NCBI GenBank assembly: GCA_016284305.1
Contig: JAEEON010000008.1
Span: 1-52,884, forward strand
Reading direction: 5' to 3'
DNA: 52,884 nt
Origin: Bacteroidales bacterium
GTDB lineage: Bacteria > Bacteroidota > Bacteroidia > Bacteroidales > F082
Part shown: piece by piece, positions 43,531-52,238 of the stretch
Position numbering within the stretch: position 1 is the first letter of the stretch
How the letters are laid out: every line of letters begins with the position of its first letter
Program-made: the position numbers and the translations under genes
Notes under the pieces: model-generated
Databases searched by the model: none
The model's input: the letters and a program-made list of their open reading frames with translations, nothing else
What the model was told of the DNA's origin: nothing

Positions 43531-44256
43531 ATGTTTTTATTGCAAGCCGTACAAAGTTTCGACCCTGACATCGCACGCGAATTCGGTGGAGGTGTCACTC
43601 AAGTCAATTTTCTAGGAGTGCCCCTGTTTGACTCTTTGGGCCTCTGGACCTTGCTCCTCCGTTTTGTGTTCAACTTCCTCGTGTGTTGGATCATTATCCG
43701 ATTCTTCTATTATAAGAAATCACAACGACGCGACTACTATTTCACTTTCATGATGTTTGCCGTCGTCATCTTCCTTATCATCTCATTGATGGACAATATG
43801 AAGATGAACGTGGCGTACGCCTTGGGACTCTTTGCCATCTTTGGCATGATACGATACCGAACTGAGACCCTGCGCATCCGTGAGATGACCTATCTGTTTG
43901 TGGTCATGGGTGTCTCCATTATCAATGGTCAGGCATTGACAACCAGCTACCTGGAATTGTTTATCACCAATCTTATGGTCATCCTTGCCATCTGGGTCTT
44001 CGAAGGAGGAAAGTATTCGAAGCAGATGTCGGAGAAAGTGATTCTTTATGATAAAATCGACCTGGTGAATGCCGAAAGGGAAGCGGAGTTGAAAGCTGAC
44101 ATTGAGCATCGGACTGGCCTCAAGGTCGAAAAGATTGAAATTGGCCATATCGACTACCTTCGCGATGCAGCTTTCGTCAAGATTTGGTACCGCCCGAAAC
44201 CTGGTGAGGCGAATACCATTGGCACATTTACCAAACTAAAGGAGTTTAATGGCTGA
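43531..44256 (+). CDS. DUF4956 membrane protein
   Basis: 241 residues. Four hydrophobic segments lie between about residues 37 and 160 (LLLRFVFNFLVCWIII; FTFMMFAVVIFLIISL; YALGLFAIFGMI; LFITNLMVILAIWVF), followed by a cytoplasmic domain (VILYDKIDLVNAEREAELKADIEHRTG). The conserved FGMIRYRTETLRIREMTYLFV stretch is characteristic of DUF4956. It is known mostly as the partner of VTC proteins, perhaps a membrane anchor or transporter for the product. Its TGA overlaps the ATG of the next gene by one base. Confidence 0.82.
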   Translation: MFLLQAVQSFDPDIAREFGGGVTQVNFLGVPLFDSLGLWTLLLRFVFNFLVCWIIIRFFYYKKSQRRDYYFTFMMFAVVIFLIISLMDNMKMNVAYALGLFAIFGMIRYRTETLRIREMTYLFVVMGVSIINGQALTTSYLELFITNLMVILAIWVFEGGKYSKQMSEKVILYDKIDLVNAEREAELKADIEHRTGLKVEKIEIGHIDYLRDAAFVKIWYRPKPGEANTIGTFTKLKEFNG

Positions 44257-44957
44257 TGTTGAAAAGGATTCCTATAGTACTTGTGGCGTTGTTTGCGCTG
44301 TCGTTGCCAATTTGGGGACAGAGCGAACGCATCACTGACGTGGGTGCCATTGTGGAAGCCAAGGCTTCTGCTGCCATGGGTGACACGGAGCTGGAAGTGG
44401 AGGAGGAGCTGCGCTTCGCCAGTTATGATGGATTCCACCTCGACCGGTGGCTCACCTCTCTCACTTTGGAGCGTCCTGTGCCTTTCCCTTGGCTTGGCAA
44501 ACGACTCCATGTGGGAATCCATGCCGATTATGTGCGTCACTATGACGACCATCATTATTACGACAACCGATGGCGAACCGGCTTGTTCGCCTCATACTAT
44601 GAGAATGTTCGCCGTTTCAAGTTTTCGTACCGAACCCGAGTGATGCTTACCTATCGCGATGAACGCACGGGCGACTATCGTGTCAACCCTAAATGGTGCT
44701 GGCGCAACAAGCTGCAAGCCGTCTATCAGCGGCCCAATAGCCGTTTTAAATACACCCTCTCTACCGAGTGCTTTATGCGACTTCGGGCCCAAGCTCGCGA
44801 GAGTTTCATCGACCAATGGCGTACCACCTTTGCTGTGAACTACAGGCTCACCCGACAGCAATCCATCAGCGTGTTCGCCCGCATGGATAATGATCTGCAG
44901 GTGAAAAAGCCTTTCGACACTTTCTATCTTGGACTTTCTTATAACCATAGCTTTTAA
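44256..44957 (+). CDS. DUF2490 outer-membrane beta-barrel protein
   Basis: 233 residues. The signal peptide ends near WGQSE. Alternating aromatic strands (LEVEEELRFAS, RLHVGIHADYVRHYD, RRFKFSYRTRVMLTYR, FKYTLSTECFMRL, FAVNYRLTRQQSISVFARMD) and the terminal phenylalanine (SYNHSF) indicate an outer-membrane barrel of the DUF2490 type. It is translationally coupled to the DUF4956 gene. It may export or sense a component at the outer membrane; the function is unproved. Confidence 0.78.
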   Translation: MLKRIPIVLVALFALSLPIWGQSERITDVGAIVEAKASAAMGDTELEVEEELRFASYDGFHLDRWLTSLTLERPVPFPWLGKRLHVGIHADYVRHYDDHHYYDNRWRTGLFASYYENVRRFKFSYRTRVMLTYRDERTGDYRVNPKWCWRNKLQAVYQRPNSRFKYTLSTECFMRLRAQARESFIDQWRTTFAVNYRLTRQQSISVFARMDNDLQVKKPFDTFYLGLSYNHSF

Positions 44958-44972
44958 CCAAATACTATAAAG

Positions 44973-46703
44973 ATGTTATTCAAAAAAGGAGATAAAATCG
45001 GCAAATACATCGTCAACAGCTTCATCAAGAAAGGAGCCCTTGCCGAGTCTTACACCGTTTATGGAAGCGATGATGTGCTTTACTTCTGTAAGGTGTTTGA
45101 AATCAGTACTATGAACTCTTCGCAGCTCTTTGAAGGGAAAGAGGTTTTCGAGATCGTCTTCTGCAAGGAACTCAGCGGGGAGAAAAACGACAATATCATC
45201 CGCTATGTCGATAACGGAGGCTTCCGCAAAGGAGAAAAGGATTACCATTATTTGGTGACGGAGTTTTATTATGGACAATTGCTCAGCGAGTCGTTGGAGA
45301 AAGAAGGTGTGTTTGACGTGGAAGATGCTCTGCAAATTACACTCTGCGTGCTTAACGGATTGATGTATATGCACTCTAAGGCTTTGCTGCACAACGATAT
45401 CACCCCCTTTAACATCATGTTGAAGGAGACGGATGACGGGATGCTTCAACCTACCATCATCGACCTTGGCCATGTGTCGTATATGGTCATGGGTCGCCCT
45501 AATTTCTTCGTGGGAGACTTGGCCCCCTTCTTCCGTGCCCCCGAGACCTATCGTGGCATCTACACACCCAAATCCGACGTGTTCTCTGTGGGTGCCTTGC
45601 TTTATTACCTGGTTTTCGGGAAAGCGCCTTGGGAGATTGACCTTGCGGAATGCCATGACGACAAGGATATGGTGAAGGCTAAAGTCAAGGAAGCACGCAA
45701 ACAGCCTTTGGTTCTCGATACCGAGGAAACGCATGTTCCCGAGTTCCTTCACGAGATCCTGAAGAAGGCTCTCGCGTTGAAGGTGGTTTCGCGTTTCTCA
45801 TCTGCCGAAGAGCTGTTCAATGCCCTGCTGGAACGTCTGACGCCTGAAATGGCAGAGGGCGCTGATGAAGAACACCAGCCTGAAGATGCCGGTGAGATCG
45901 CTGAGGAGATCCCTGAAGGAAACATGCGTATCATGTTCAAGAAAGGTTCGGGCAATGGTTTCGATCAGGTGGCTGGTCGCGACAGTCTCAAGGAACAGCT
46001 TCGCAAAGAAGTGATCTTCGGGCTGCAGAACCCTGAAAAGGCAAAGAAATACAAGCTCCTTCCCGTCAACGGCATCTTGTTGTACGGCCCTCCCGGATGT
46101 GGAAAGAGTTTGGTGACGGAGAGTTTTGCTGAGGAACTGGGATTCAACTATACCATCCTGAAAGCCTCTCAGTTCGGCAACATCTATCAACCCAACGTGA
46201 TCGATAACTTGCAACGTATCTTCGACGCCGCCTCACTCAAGGCCCCGTTCGTCATCGCCATCGACGAGATGGAATACCTCATCCCCAATCCGGGTTCCGA
46301 AAACGTCACCAAGGAGAGCGTGGCCATGCTCACCCTCATGAACGGTTGCGCCCAGCGTGGAATATTGGTGGTGGCTACATCCAACCAACCTGAGCAAATC
46401 GACCCCTTCGTGATGCGACCTGGCTGTATCGATCGCGTGTTCTTCGTCTCTCAACCCGATTTCGAAGCCCGAAAAGACATCTTCATGAAACATCTGAAAG
46501 ACCGCCCATGCGAAACCATCGACTATGCAGAGTTGGCACGACTGTCGGAAGACTTCGTGGCTGGCGACATCACCGAAGCTGTCAACGAGGCTGCCATGAC
46601 CGCTGCCTATATGGACGTGCCTATCTCGCAGAAGATTCTCGTGGATGTGCTTAAATACAAGAACCCGACCTATGCAACTCAGACCAAGATAGGATTCAAG
46701 TGA
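44973..46703 (+). CDS. Hanks-type Ser/Thr kinase fused to an AAA+ ATPase
   Basis: 576 residues. Residues about 1-290 are a eukaryotic-like protein kinase: lysine in VLYFCKVF (K40), catalytic loop HNDITPFN (D142, N147), metal motif IIDLG (D164) and APE (189-191). The glycine loop is short (KKGALAESY). A Glu-rich linker (about 295-318) precedes an AAA+ module with Walker A GPPGCGKS (372-379), Walker B VIAIDE (427-432), sensor ATSN (468-471) and RPGCIDR with arginine-finger candidates. The AAA part resembles the Cdc48/FtsH clade, but there is no protease domain. Both halves look active. It lies 15 bp after the DUF2490 gene and overlaps the YbjN-like gene by 4 bp. Confidence 0.85.
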   Translation: MLFKKGDKIGKYIVNSFIKKGALAESYTVYGSDDVLYFCKVFEISTMNSSQLFEGKEVFEIVFCKELSGEKNDNIIRYVDNGGFRKGEKDYHYLVTEFYYGQLLSESLEKEGVFDVEDALQITLCVLNGLMYMHSKALLHNDITPFNIMLKETDDGMLQPTIIDLGHVSYMVMGRPNFFVGDLAPFFRAPETYRGIYTPKSDVFSVGALLYYLVFGKAPWEIDLAECHDDKDMVKAKVKEARKQPLVLDTEETHVPEFLHEILKKALALKVVSRFSSAEELFNALLERLTPEMAEGADEEHQPEDAGEIAEEIPEGNMRIMFKKGSGNGFDQVAGRDSLKEQLRKEVIFGLQNPEKAKKYKLLPVNGILLYGPPGCGKSLVTESFAEELGFNYTILKASQFGNIYQPNVIDNLQRIFDAASLKAPFVIAIDEMEYLIPNPGSENVTKESVAMLTLMNGCAQRGILVVATSNQPEQIDPFVMRPGCIDRVFFVSQPDFEARKDIFMKHLKDRPCETIDYAELARLSEDFVAGDITEAVNEAAMTAAYMDVPISQKILVDVLKYKNPTYATQTKIGFK

Positions 46704-47122
46704 TGACGACACGAAGACAAATGGCGAAAGACCTGACCTTGGCTTATTTGAAGCAGAAAGGAATCGCGGCCACGCGCTCCAAGGTGGGAATCAACTTCCA
46801 GTACGATGGTTGGAACTTCTTGCTTTGGCACGATGCCGACGACCCGCTTTTCTTTCGACTTACCCTTCCCGGGATTTTCGATGTCACCGACGAGAACTAT
46901 GCCGAAGCCTTGATGGCTTGTAACACGCTCAACTGGAACTACAAGGTGGTGAAGGCTTCCCTTTACGAATACGAGGATGCTGGCCGCCAACGTGCATCGG
47001 TATGGGTGTGCTTCGAACAGATTCTCGATGCCTCTGCTGAAGCTGACGAGATGCTCGTTGATCGTGCCATCTCCGCCTTGGTCGGAGCCGCTGAGCAATT
47101 TCAGAACTTAACTGCCTCTTAA
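46700..47122 (+). CDS. YbjN-like protein (secretion-chaperone-like fold)
   Basis: 140 residues. The alternation of strands and helices (KVGINFQYDGWNFLLWHDADDPLFFRLTLPGIFDV, YAEALMACNTLNWNYKVVKASLYEYE, RASVWVCFEQIL, and a final helix AISALVGAAEQFQ) fits the YbjN/type III secretion-chaperone-like fold; the match is structural rather than a strong motif. It begins inside the stop of the kinase-AAA gene (ATGA), which suggests a partner or cargo adaptor for it. Confidence 0.6.
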   Translation: MMTTRRQMAKDLTLAYLKQKGIAATRSKVGINFQYDGWNFLLWHDADDPLFFRLTLPGIFDVTDENYAEALMACNTLNWNYKVVKASLYEYEDAGRQRASVWVCFEQILDASAEADEMLVDRAISALVGAAEQFQNLTAS

Positions 47123-47124
47123 CC

Positions 47125-48936
47125 ATGAAAAGACTACTGCTCCTTATGACCTTGATGGCTACCAGTGCGCTCATGGCACAATACAAGCCAGCGGGCGACA
47201 AAATCAAGACACGTTGGGCCGATGAGGTCCACCCTGACAATGTCCTTCCCGAATATCCACGTCCCTTGATGGTGCGACCAGTGTGGAAAAACCTCAACGG
47301 ATTGTGGAATTATTCCATAACCGGCAAAGAAGGACGTCAGCCTGCTTCTTTCGAAGGCGAGATCTTGGTGCCCTTCTGCATCGAGTCGTCGCTATCAGGC
47401 GTGCAAAAGACCGTTGGCTCCGACAAAGCCCTGTGGTATGAACGGAGTTTTACCGTGCCCAAAGCCTGGAAAGGCCAACGGGTGCTGCTCCATTTCGGTG
47501 CCGTCGATTGGATGACCGACGTCTGGGTCAATGATATCAAGGTGGGAAGTCATACGGGCGGCTATACCCCGTTTTGTTTTGACATCACCAACACCTTGAA
47601 TGCCAAAGATAACACCATCGTGGTGCGGGTATGGGACCCCACTGACGATTCCTATATCCCTCATGGCAAGCAGGTCAATAAGCCTCAGGGTATCTTCTAC
47701 ACCGCTGTCACTGGGATCTGGCAAACGGTGTGGCTTGAGCCGGTGCCGGAACTCTATGTCAAGAACTTGGTCACCACTCCGCACCTGGAAAGAGGCTCGG
47801 TGGTGGTGATGCCCGAGTTGTCGGTCGCTAATGCTGACGTGTTGTGCGAGGTGGAAGTGAGCTTTGAAGGGAAGAAGGTCGCCTCGGGCAAAGCCCTCGG
47901 CGGACAAGCCGTGGAAGTGATGATGCCTGAAGATGCCCTCCTATGGACTCCCGACCATCCCTTCCTTTACGATATGAAGGTGACCATCACCAACAAAGGC
48001 AAGAAACTCGATGAAGTGGAAAGCTACTTTGCCATGCGCCATTTTGGCACGCAACGTGAGGAAGCAAGCGGCATCGTCCGCATGACTCTCAATGGTCGCC
48101 CGATCTTCCATTTTGGACCTCTCGACCAAGGTTGGTGGCCCGATGGACTCTATACCGCTCCAACCGACGAGGCGTTGGCCTACGACATTGAGAAGACCAA
48201 GGAGTTGGGATTCAACATGATCCGTAAGCATGTGAAGGTAGAGCCTGCCCGTTGGTATTACCATTGCGATCGTCTGGGAATGATTGTTTGGCAAGACATG
48301 CCCTCTGGAGGCCGTGGGCCGGGATGGCAGACCACCCAGTATTTCCAAGGTCCGGAGAGTGTGCGTTCATTGGAATCGGAGGAATGCTATAAAAAGGAAT
48401 GGAAAGAAATCATTGAGAGCTTGATCTCTCAGCCATGCATCGGCGTTTGGGTGCCTTTCAACGAGTCGTGGGGACAGTTTAAGACCCCGGAAATCGTAGA
48501 AATGACAAAGAGACTCGACCCAACGCGTCTGGTGAATCCCGCTTCAGGTGGCAACTTTTATGCTTGTGGCGACATCCTCGACTTGCACCATTATCCTGAA
48601 CCCAAGATGGTGCTTTATGATCCTATGCGCGTCACTGTCCTTGGTGAATATGGCGGTATTGGCCGCAAAGTAGAGGGGCATACTTGGGTGAAAGACCAAG
48701 GTTGGGGTTATGTGGAGTTCGATAGTGAAAAGAAAGTGACCGACACGTATGTTGATTATGCCAATCAGCTATATAAGATGATCTTTCAAGGATTCTCAGC
48801 AGCGGTTTACACCCAGACCACCGATTGTGAGACTGAGCTGAATGGCTTGATGACCTACGACAGGGCGGAGGTGAAGCTTGATGAGCGACGGTTGTTGGAG
48901 ATCAATCGCAAGATCAGTCATGCTTTAGCTGAATAA
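47125..48936 (+). CDS. Glycoside hydrolase family 2 enzyme
   Basis: 603 residues with a signal peptide (MKRLLLLMTLMATSALMAQ). A jelly-roll sugar-binding domain (about 40-205) is followed by an Ig-like domain and a TIM barrel. The acid/base is E447 in VWVPFNESWG, and the nucleophile is E508 in VLGEYGG. It is short for the family (no extra C-terminal domains) and secreted to the periplasm. It probably removes a non-reducing-end beta-linked sugar (galactose, glucuronate or mannose are all possible). It starts 2 bp after the YbjN-like stop, so it may be read from the same transcript, but a functional link to the kinase is doubtful. Confidence 0.85.
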   Translation: MKRLLLLMTLMATSALMAQYKPAGDKIKTRWADEVHPDNVLPEYPRPLMVRPVWKNLNGLWNYSITGKEGRQPASFEGEILVPFCIESSLSGVQKTVGSDKALWYERSFTVPKAWKGQRVLLHFGAVDWMTDVWVNDIKVGSHTGGYTPFCFDITNTLNAKDNTIVVRVWDPTDDSYIPHGKQVNKPQGIFYTAVTGIWQTVWLEPVPELYVKNLVTTPHLERGSVVVMPELSVANADVLCEVEVSFEGKKVASGKALGGQAVEVMMPEDALLWTPDHPFLYDMKVTITNKGKKLDEVESYFAMRHFGTQREEASGIVRMTLNGRPIFHFGPLDQGWWPDGLYTAPTDEALAYDIEKTKELGFNMIRKHVKVEPARWYYHCDRLGMIVWQDMPSGGRGPGWQTTQYFQGPESVRSLESEECYKKEWKEIIESLISQPCIGVWVPFNESWGQFKTPEIVEMTKRLDPTRLVNPASGGNFYACGDILDLHHYPEPKMVLYDPMRVTVLGEYGGIGRKVEGHTWVKDQGWGYVEFDSEKKVTDTYVDYANQLYKMIFQGFSAAVYTQTTDCETELNGLMTYDRAEVKLDERRLLEINRKISHALAE

Positions 48937-48942
48937 AAAAAA

Positions 48943-48974
48943 GAGGGCGATTGTTTAAATCGCCCTCCTTTTTT
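48943..48974. terminator. Bidirectional terminator
   Basis: GAGGGCGAT (48943-48951) pairs with ATCGCCCTC (48959-48967) with a 7-nt loop. An A-run precedes and a T-run follows, so it can end both the GH2 transcript and the convergent lipoprotein. Confidence 0.8.
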
Positions 48975-48993
48975 GTTGGTTTGAAACCTTAGA

Positions 48994-49812
48994 TTACTTC
49001 AAAAAACCTTTGAGAGTGATCTGGGTACCAAAGGCGCCAGTATCGATATCGGCATTGCCAATCAGTACGAGGTGGTAGTTGCCATCAGCGTCAATGACAG
49101 CAAGAATATCGTTGTAGGTCTTGTCGACTTCAGCGGAAACCTTGCGATATTCACTGACGGTTACGCTGTTCTCTTTCAGATCAGCGAAGAAGTTTTCGAC
49201 GTCAATGACAGTCTCGATACCGTTGAATTTATCAAGAGCATCTTCGATGATGTACATCTTGGTGTTCTCGTTGAGAGGTTTGATGGTGGCGAAGATGTCC
49301 TTGTAGCTACCAGTCCATTGCAGACCAACGGCTGCCATTTCAGCTTGGGTGTTGTCTTGGAGGAAGGAACCTCTGCGGACCCAGGTGTACTCAACCTTTT
49401 CGACGGGCTCCTCATAGTTGATGCTAACCGTGATGGTGGCGGTGTTGACTTGGCCATCGACGTCAGTGACAACGGCTTTGATAGTGGCCTCACCGACGAT
49501 TTCTCTTTCCTCGATGACCCAGCCGATCATGGATTCATAGGTGTAGGTGTCACCAGACAGTTCAACGTTTTCGAATTCTTCATCGTCAACAGTGATGACC
49601 AGAGATTTGAGCTCTTTGTTGGTCTCAACATTGGAAGAAACAACGAAACCGAATGGGTAATTGTAGTTCGCGTCGACAACGTCACCATCTTGCAGGTAAC
49701 CTTCCGTAGCCAGGACTTGGATAGCTGGTTCCGGATTTTCAACTTGCGGGTCACAGCTTGCAAAGAAAGCAACGCTGACCAGGCACATGAGTGCCAAAGC
49801 TAATTTCTTCAT
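48994..49812 (-). CDS. Lipoprotein with Ig-like modules, function unknown
   Basis: 272 residues. SPII signal with FASC lipobox (C20). The mature part begins with an Ig-like beta module (about 30-135: GDTYTYESMIGW, GEATIKAVVTDVDGQVNTATITVSINY), then a domain containing WVRRGSFLQDNTQAEMAAVGLQW and a C-terminal alternation ending ITLKGFLK. No catalytic motif is recognised. It is encoded alone, between a shared terminator and the ferredoxin gene. Probably a surface-associated binding lipoprotein. Confidence 0.7.
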   Translation of the reverse strand: MKKLALALMCLVSVAFFASCDPQVENPEPAIQVLATEGYLQDGDVVDANYNYPFGFVVSSNVETNKELKSLVITVDDEEFENVELSGDTYTYESMIGWVIEEREIVGEATIKAVVTDVDGQVNTATITVSINYEEPVEKVEYTWVRRGSFLQDNTQAEMAAVGLQWTGSYKDIFATIKPLNENTKMYIIEDALDKFNGIETVIDVENFFADLKENSVTVSEYRKVSAEVDKTYNDILAVIDADGNYHLVLIGNADIDTGAFGTQITLKGFLK

Positions 49813-49893
49813 AGTTTGTTTGTGTTAGTTGGTTAATAAATGATTAAATGTGTTTTTGTTCATTCTTCTTATGGTCTTCCGAGGAAAACCGTG

Positions 49894-49901
49894 CAAATAT
49901 A
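49894..49901 (-). promoter_or_regulatory. -7 element for the lipoprotein gene
   Basis: Minus strand TATATTTG, exact TAnnTTTG, about 80 bp upstream of the ATG, giving a leader of roughly 75 nt. Confidence 0.4.
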
Positions 49902-49943
49902 GCAAAGATTTTGCCAAACTGATAAAAATGTACGAAAAAAATG

Positions 49944-49973
49944 AAAAAAGCCTGTTTTTACACAGGCTTTTTT
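49944..49973. terminator. Ferredoxin terminator
   Basis: AAAAAAGCCTG (49944-49954) pairs with CAGGCTTTTTT (49963-49973), 8-nt loop. In minus-strand reading it is 30 bp after the ferredoxin stop and followed by T residues. Confidence 0.7.
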
Positions 49974-50002
49974 TCTTTTAATGCACAAGTTTACTTGAAT
50001 TC

Positions 50003-50170
50003 TTAGTCTTCGACGATAGCGTCGTTCGGGCAAGCACCAGCGCAGGTGCCGCAACCCACGCATTGATCAGCGTCAATGACGTAGATGTCGCCTTCAGAGA
50101 TAGCGCCCACTGGGCATTCATCGATGCAGCTGCCGCAAGCAACGCATTTGTCTGTGATTTTGTAAGCCAT
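50003..50170 (-). CDS. Small 2[4Fe-4S] ferredoxin
   Basis: 55 residues (MAYKITDKC...), a gene of 168 bp. Two cluster-binding motifs, CVACGSCIDECP and CVGCGTCAGACP, define a clostridial-type double 4Fe-4S ferredoxin. It carries low-potential electrons for anaerobic reactions. The convergent or neighbouring 2-oxoacid:ferredoxin oxidoreductase (korAB), 219 bp away on the other strand, is an obvious electron source. It is complete: an ATG with a -7 element upstream, a TAA, and a terminator. Confidence 0.92.
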   Translation of the reverse strand: MAYKITDKCVACGSCIDECPVGAISEGDIYVIDADQCVGCGTCAGACPNDAIVED

Positions 50171-50210
50171 GATTCTTTAATTTTTATTGGTTAGTTTCAA
50201 ATTGAGGTTG

Positions 50211-50218
50211 CAAATATA
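50211..50218 (-). promoter_or_regulatory. -7 element for the ferredoxin gene
   Basis: Minus strand TATATTTG, exact TAnnTTTG, 40 bp before the ferredoxin ATG. No clear -33. Confidence 0.45.
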
Positions 50219-50300
50219 CAGCATTGTTTTGTTCCTTGGATGGGTTGTCTCTAATTTAGAAAAAATCTAAAAATGAGACATAAAAAAATTTTGTGTTTTG

Positions 50301-50332
50301 TTGGACTTGTTATGAATTAAACACTAACTTTG
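50301..50332 (+). promoter_or_regulatory. Promoter for korAB
   Basis: -7 element TAACTTTG (50325-50332), exact, with a TTG at 50301-50303, 21 bp upstream. The leader to ATG 50390 is about 50 nt. Confidence 0.5.
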
Positions 50333-50389
50333 CAGCTTCAAAAATGATACCAAATTAATTATCAATATTGAATATTAAATCCATTTATT

Positions 50390-52231
50390 ATGACAGGAAA
50401 AAGTAAAGTTGTAGCTCTTGAGCATGTCGTGATCCGCTTCGCGGGCGACTCGGGCGATGGTATGCAACTTACCGGAAATCTTTTCTCCGATTCTACGGCA
50501 TTCGCCGGAAACGATTTCGCTACCTTCCCGGATTACCCAGCTGAGATCCGTCCACCACAAGGCACGGTAGCTGGTGTCTCTGGCTTCCAGGTGCACTTTG
50601 GACACAAGCCCATTCATTCCACGGGTGACCTCTGCGATGTCCTCGTGGCGATGAACCCTGCATCCATCAAGGCCAACATGCGCTGGCTGCGCCCCGGCAC
50701 GATTATCATCATCGACACCGACTCCATTACCGACAAGGCACTCGAAAAGGCTGGCTACGAGGCCGACCCTACCGTTGACGGTACCCTCGCCGACTACCAA
50801 GTGGTCAAGGCTCCCATCTCGGAACTTACCAAAGAAGCCCTGAAAGACTTCGGCATGGACAACAAGACGATGCTGAAATCCAAGAACATGTTTGCCCTTG
50901 GTATTGTGTTGTACCTCTTCAACCGCGAACGCGACTCGGTTTACAAATACTTCGAGACCAAGTTCAAAGGCAAAGATCAGGTAATCCAAGCCAACCGTAC
51001 CGTGCTCGATGCTGGCTACCACTATGCTGATACTTGGGAGCTCTTCACCAATACTTATAAGGTGGAAGCTGCCAATCTTGAAAAAGGCAAGTACCGCAAC
51101 ATCACAGGTAACACTGCCGCCGCATGGGGACTTATGGCCGCCTCTGAGAAATCAGGTCGTCCGCTGTTCCTCGGCTCTTATCCTATCACCCCTGCCACTG
51201 ACATTCTGGCAGAATTGACCAAATACAAGAACTTGAACGTTAAGGCTTACCAAGCTGAAGACGAAATCGCAGGCATCATGTCATCCATCGGTGCTGCTTT
51301 TACAGGCTGCCTCGCTGTCACTACGACATCAGGTCCTGGTCTCTCGCTGAAGAGCGAAGCCTTGGGTCTCGCCGTCATGACCGAGCTCCCGCTCGTCATC
51401 ATTGACGTACAGCGTGGAGGTCCTTCCACCGGTCTGCCGACCAAGTTCGAGCAGAGCGACCTGCTCCAGGCACTCTACGGTCGTAACGGTGACGCTCCCT
51501 TGATCGTCATCGCTGCCCGTGGATCAGCACAATGTTTCTATGCCGCCTTCGAAGCTGCCCGTCTTGCCCTCGAGCACATGACTCCTGTCATCCTCCTGAG
51601 CGATGGCTCCCTCGGCAACGGCTCTGAAGTGTTCCGTATCCCGAGAATGGCTGACCTGCCGACCATCACCCCGCCTATCGCCAAGGCTGACGATCCCGAC
51701 TATATGCCGTTCCGTCGTGACGAGAAATGGCTCCGTCGCGAATGGGCTATCCCGGGAACTCCTGGCCTTCGTCACCGCGTAGGTGGCCTCGAGAAGGAAG
51801 ACGGTAAGGGTAACCTCTCCACCAATCCTGAAAACCACCAGCGCATGACCGAACTCCGTGAGGAGAAGGTCGCCCGCGTGGCTAACGACATCCCGCTGCA
51901 AGAGATCTACGGCGACAAGAACGCCGACCTCCTCGTCGTCAGCTGGGGTGGCACCTTCGGCGTGATCCGTACCGCTGTCGAGAACCTCATGGAACAAGGC
52001 AAGTCGATCGCTCACGCTCACTTCGACTACATCATGCCGCTGCCGCGCAACACCGAAGAAGTGCTCCAAGGTCACAAGAAGATCTTAATCTGCGAGATCA
52101 ACCGCGGCCAGTTCGCCAAGTATCTCCGCATGAACTTCCCGGAATACAAGTCAGAACAATATAATAAGGTGATGGGTCTGCCGTTCACCATCAACGAACT
52201 GGAGACTAAGTTTAACGACCTCTTAAAATAA
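50390..52231 (+). CDS. korA: 2-oxoacid:ferredoxin oxidoreductase, alpha/gamma fusion (KorA)
   Basis: 613 residues. Residues about 1-195 form the gamma domain (IRFAGDSGDGMQLTGNLFS, then FPDYPAEIRPP and MNPASIKANMRWLRPG). The alpha domain follows: GNTAAAWGLMAASEKSG, LGSYPITPATDILAEL, YQAEDEIAGIMSSIGAAFTG, TTTSGPGLSLKSEALGLAVMTELPLVIIDVQRGGPSTGLPT, and a C-terminal Rossmann-like part. It oxidatively decarboxylates a 2-oxoacid (2-oxoglutarate is most likely from this fused layout) and reduces ferredoxin. The beta subunit starts 7 bp downstream. Confidence 0.9.
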   Translation: MTGKSKVVALEHVVIRFAGDSGDGMQLTGNLFSDSTAFAGNDFATFPDYPAEIRPPQGTVAGVSGFQVHFGHKPIHSTGDLCDVLVAMNPASIKANMRWLRPGTIIIIDTDSITDKALEKAGYEADPTVDGTLADYQVVKAPISELTKEALKDFGMDNKTMLKSKNMFALGIVLYLFNRERDSVYKYFETKFKGKDQVIQANRTVLDAGYHYADTWELFTNTYKVEAANLEKGKYRNITGNTAAAWGLMAASEKSGRPLFLGSYPITPATDILAELTKYKNLNVKAYQAEDEIAGIMSSIGAAFTGCLAVTTTSGPGLSLKSEALGLAVMTELPLVIIDVQRGGPSTGLPTKFEQSDLLQALYGRNGDAPLIVIAARGSAQCFYAAFEAARLALEHMTPVILLSDGSLGNGSEVFRIPRMADLPTITPPIAKADDPDYMPFRRDEKWLRREWAIPGTPGLRHRVGGLEKEDGKGNLSTNPENHQRMTELREEKVARVANDIPLQEIYGDKNADLLVVSWGGTFGVIRTAVENLMEQGKSIAHAHFDYIMPLPRNTEEVLQGHKKILICEINRGQFAKYLRMNFPEYKSEQYNKVMGLPFTINELETKFNDLLK

Positions 52232-52238
52232 TACGACC

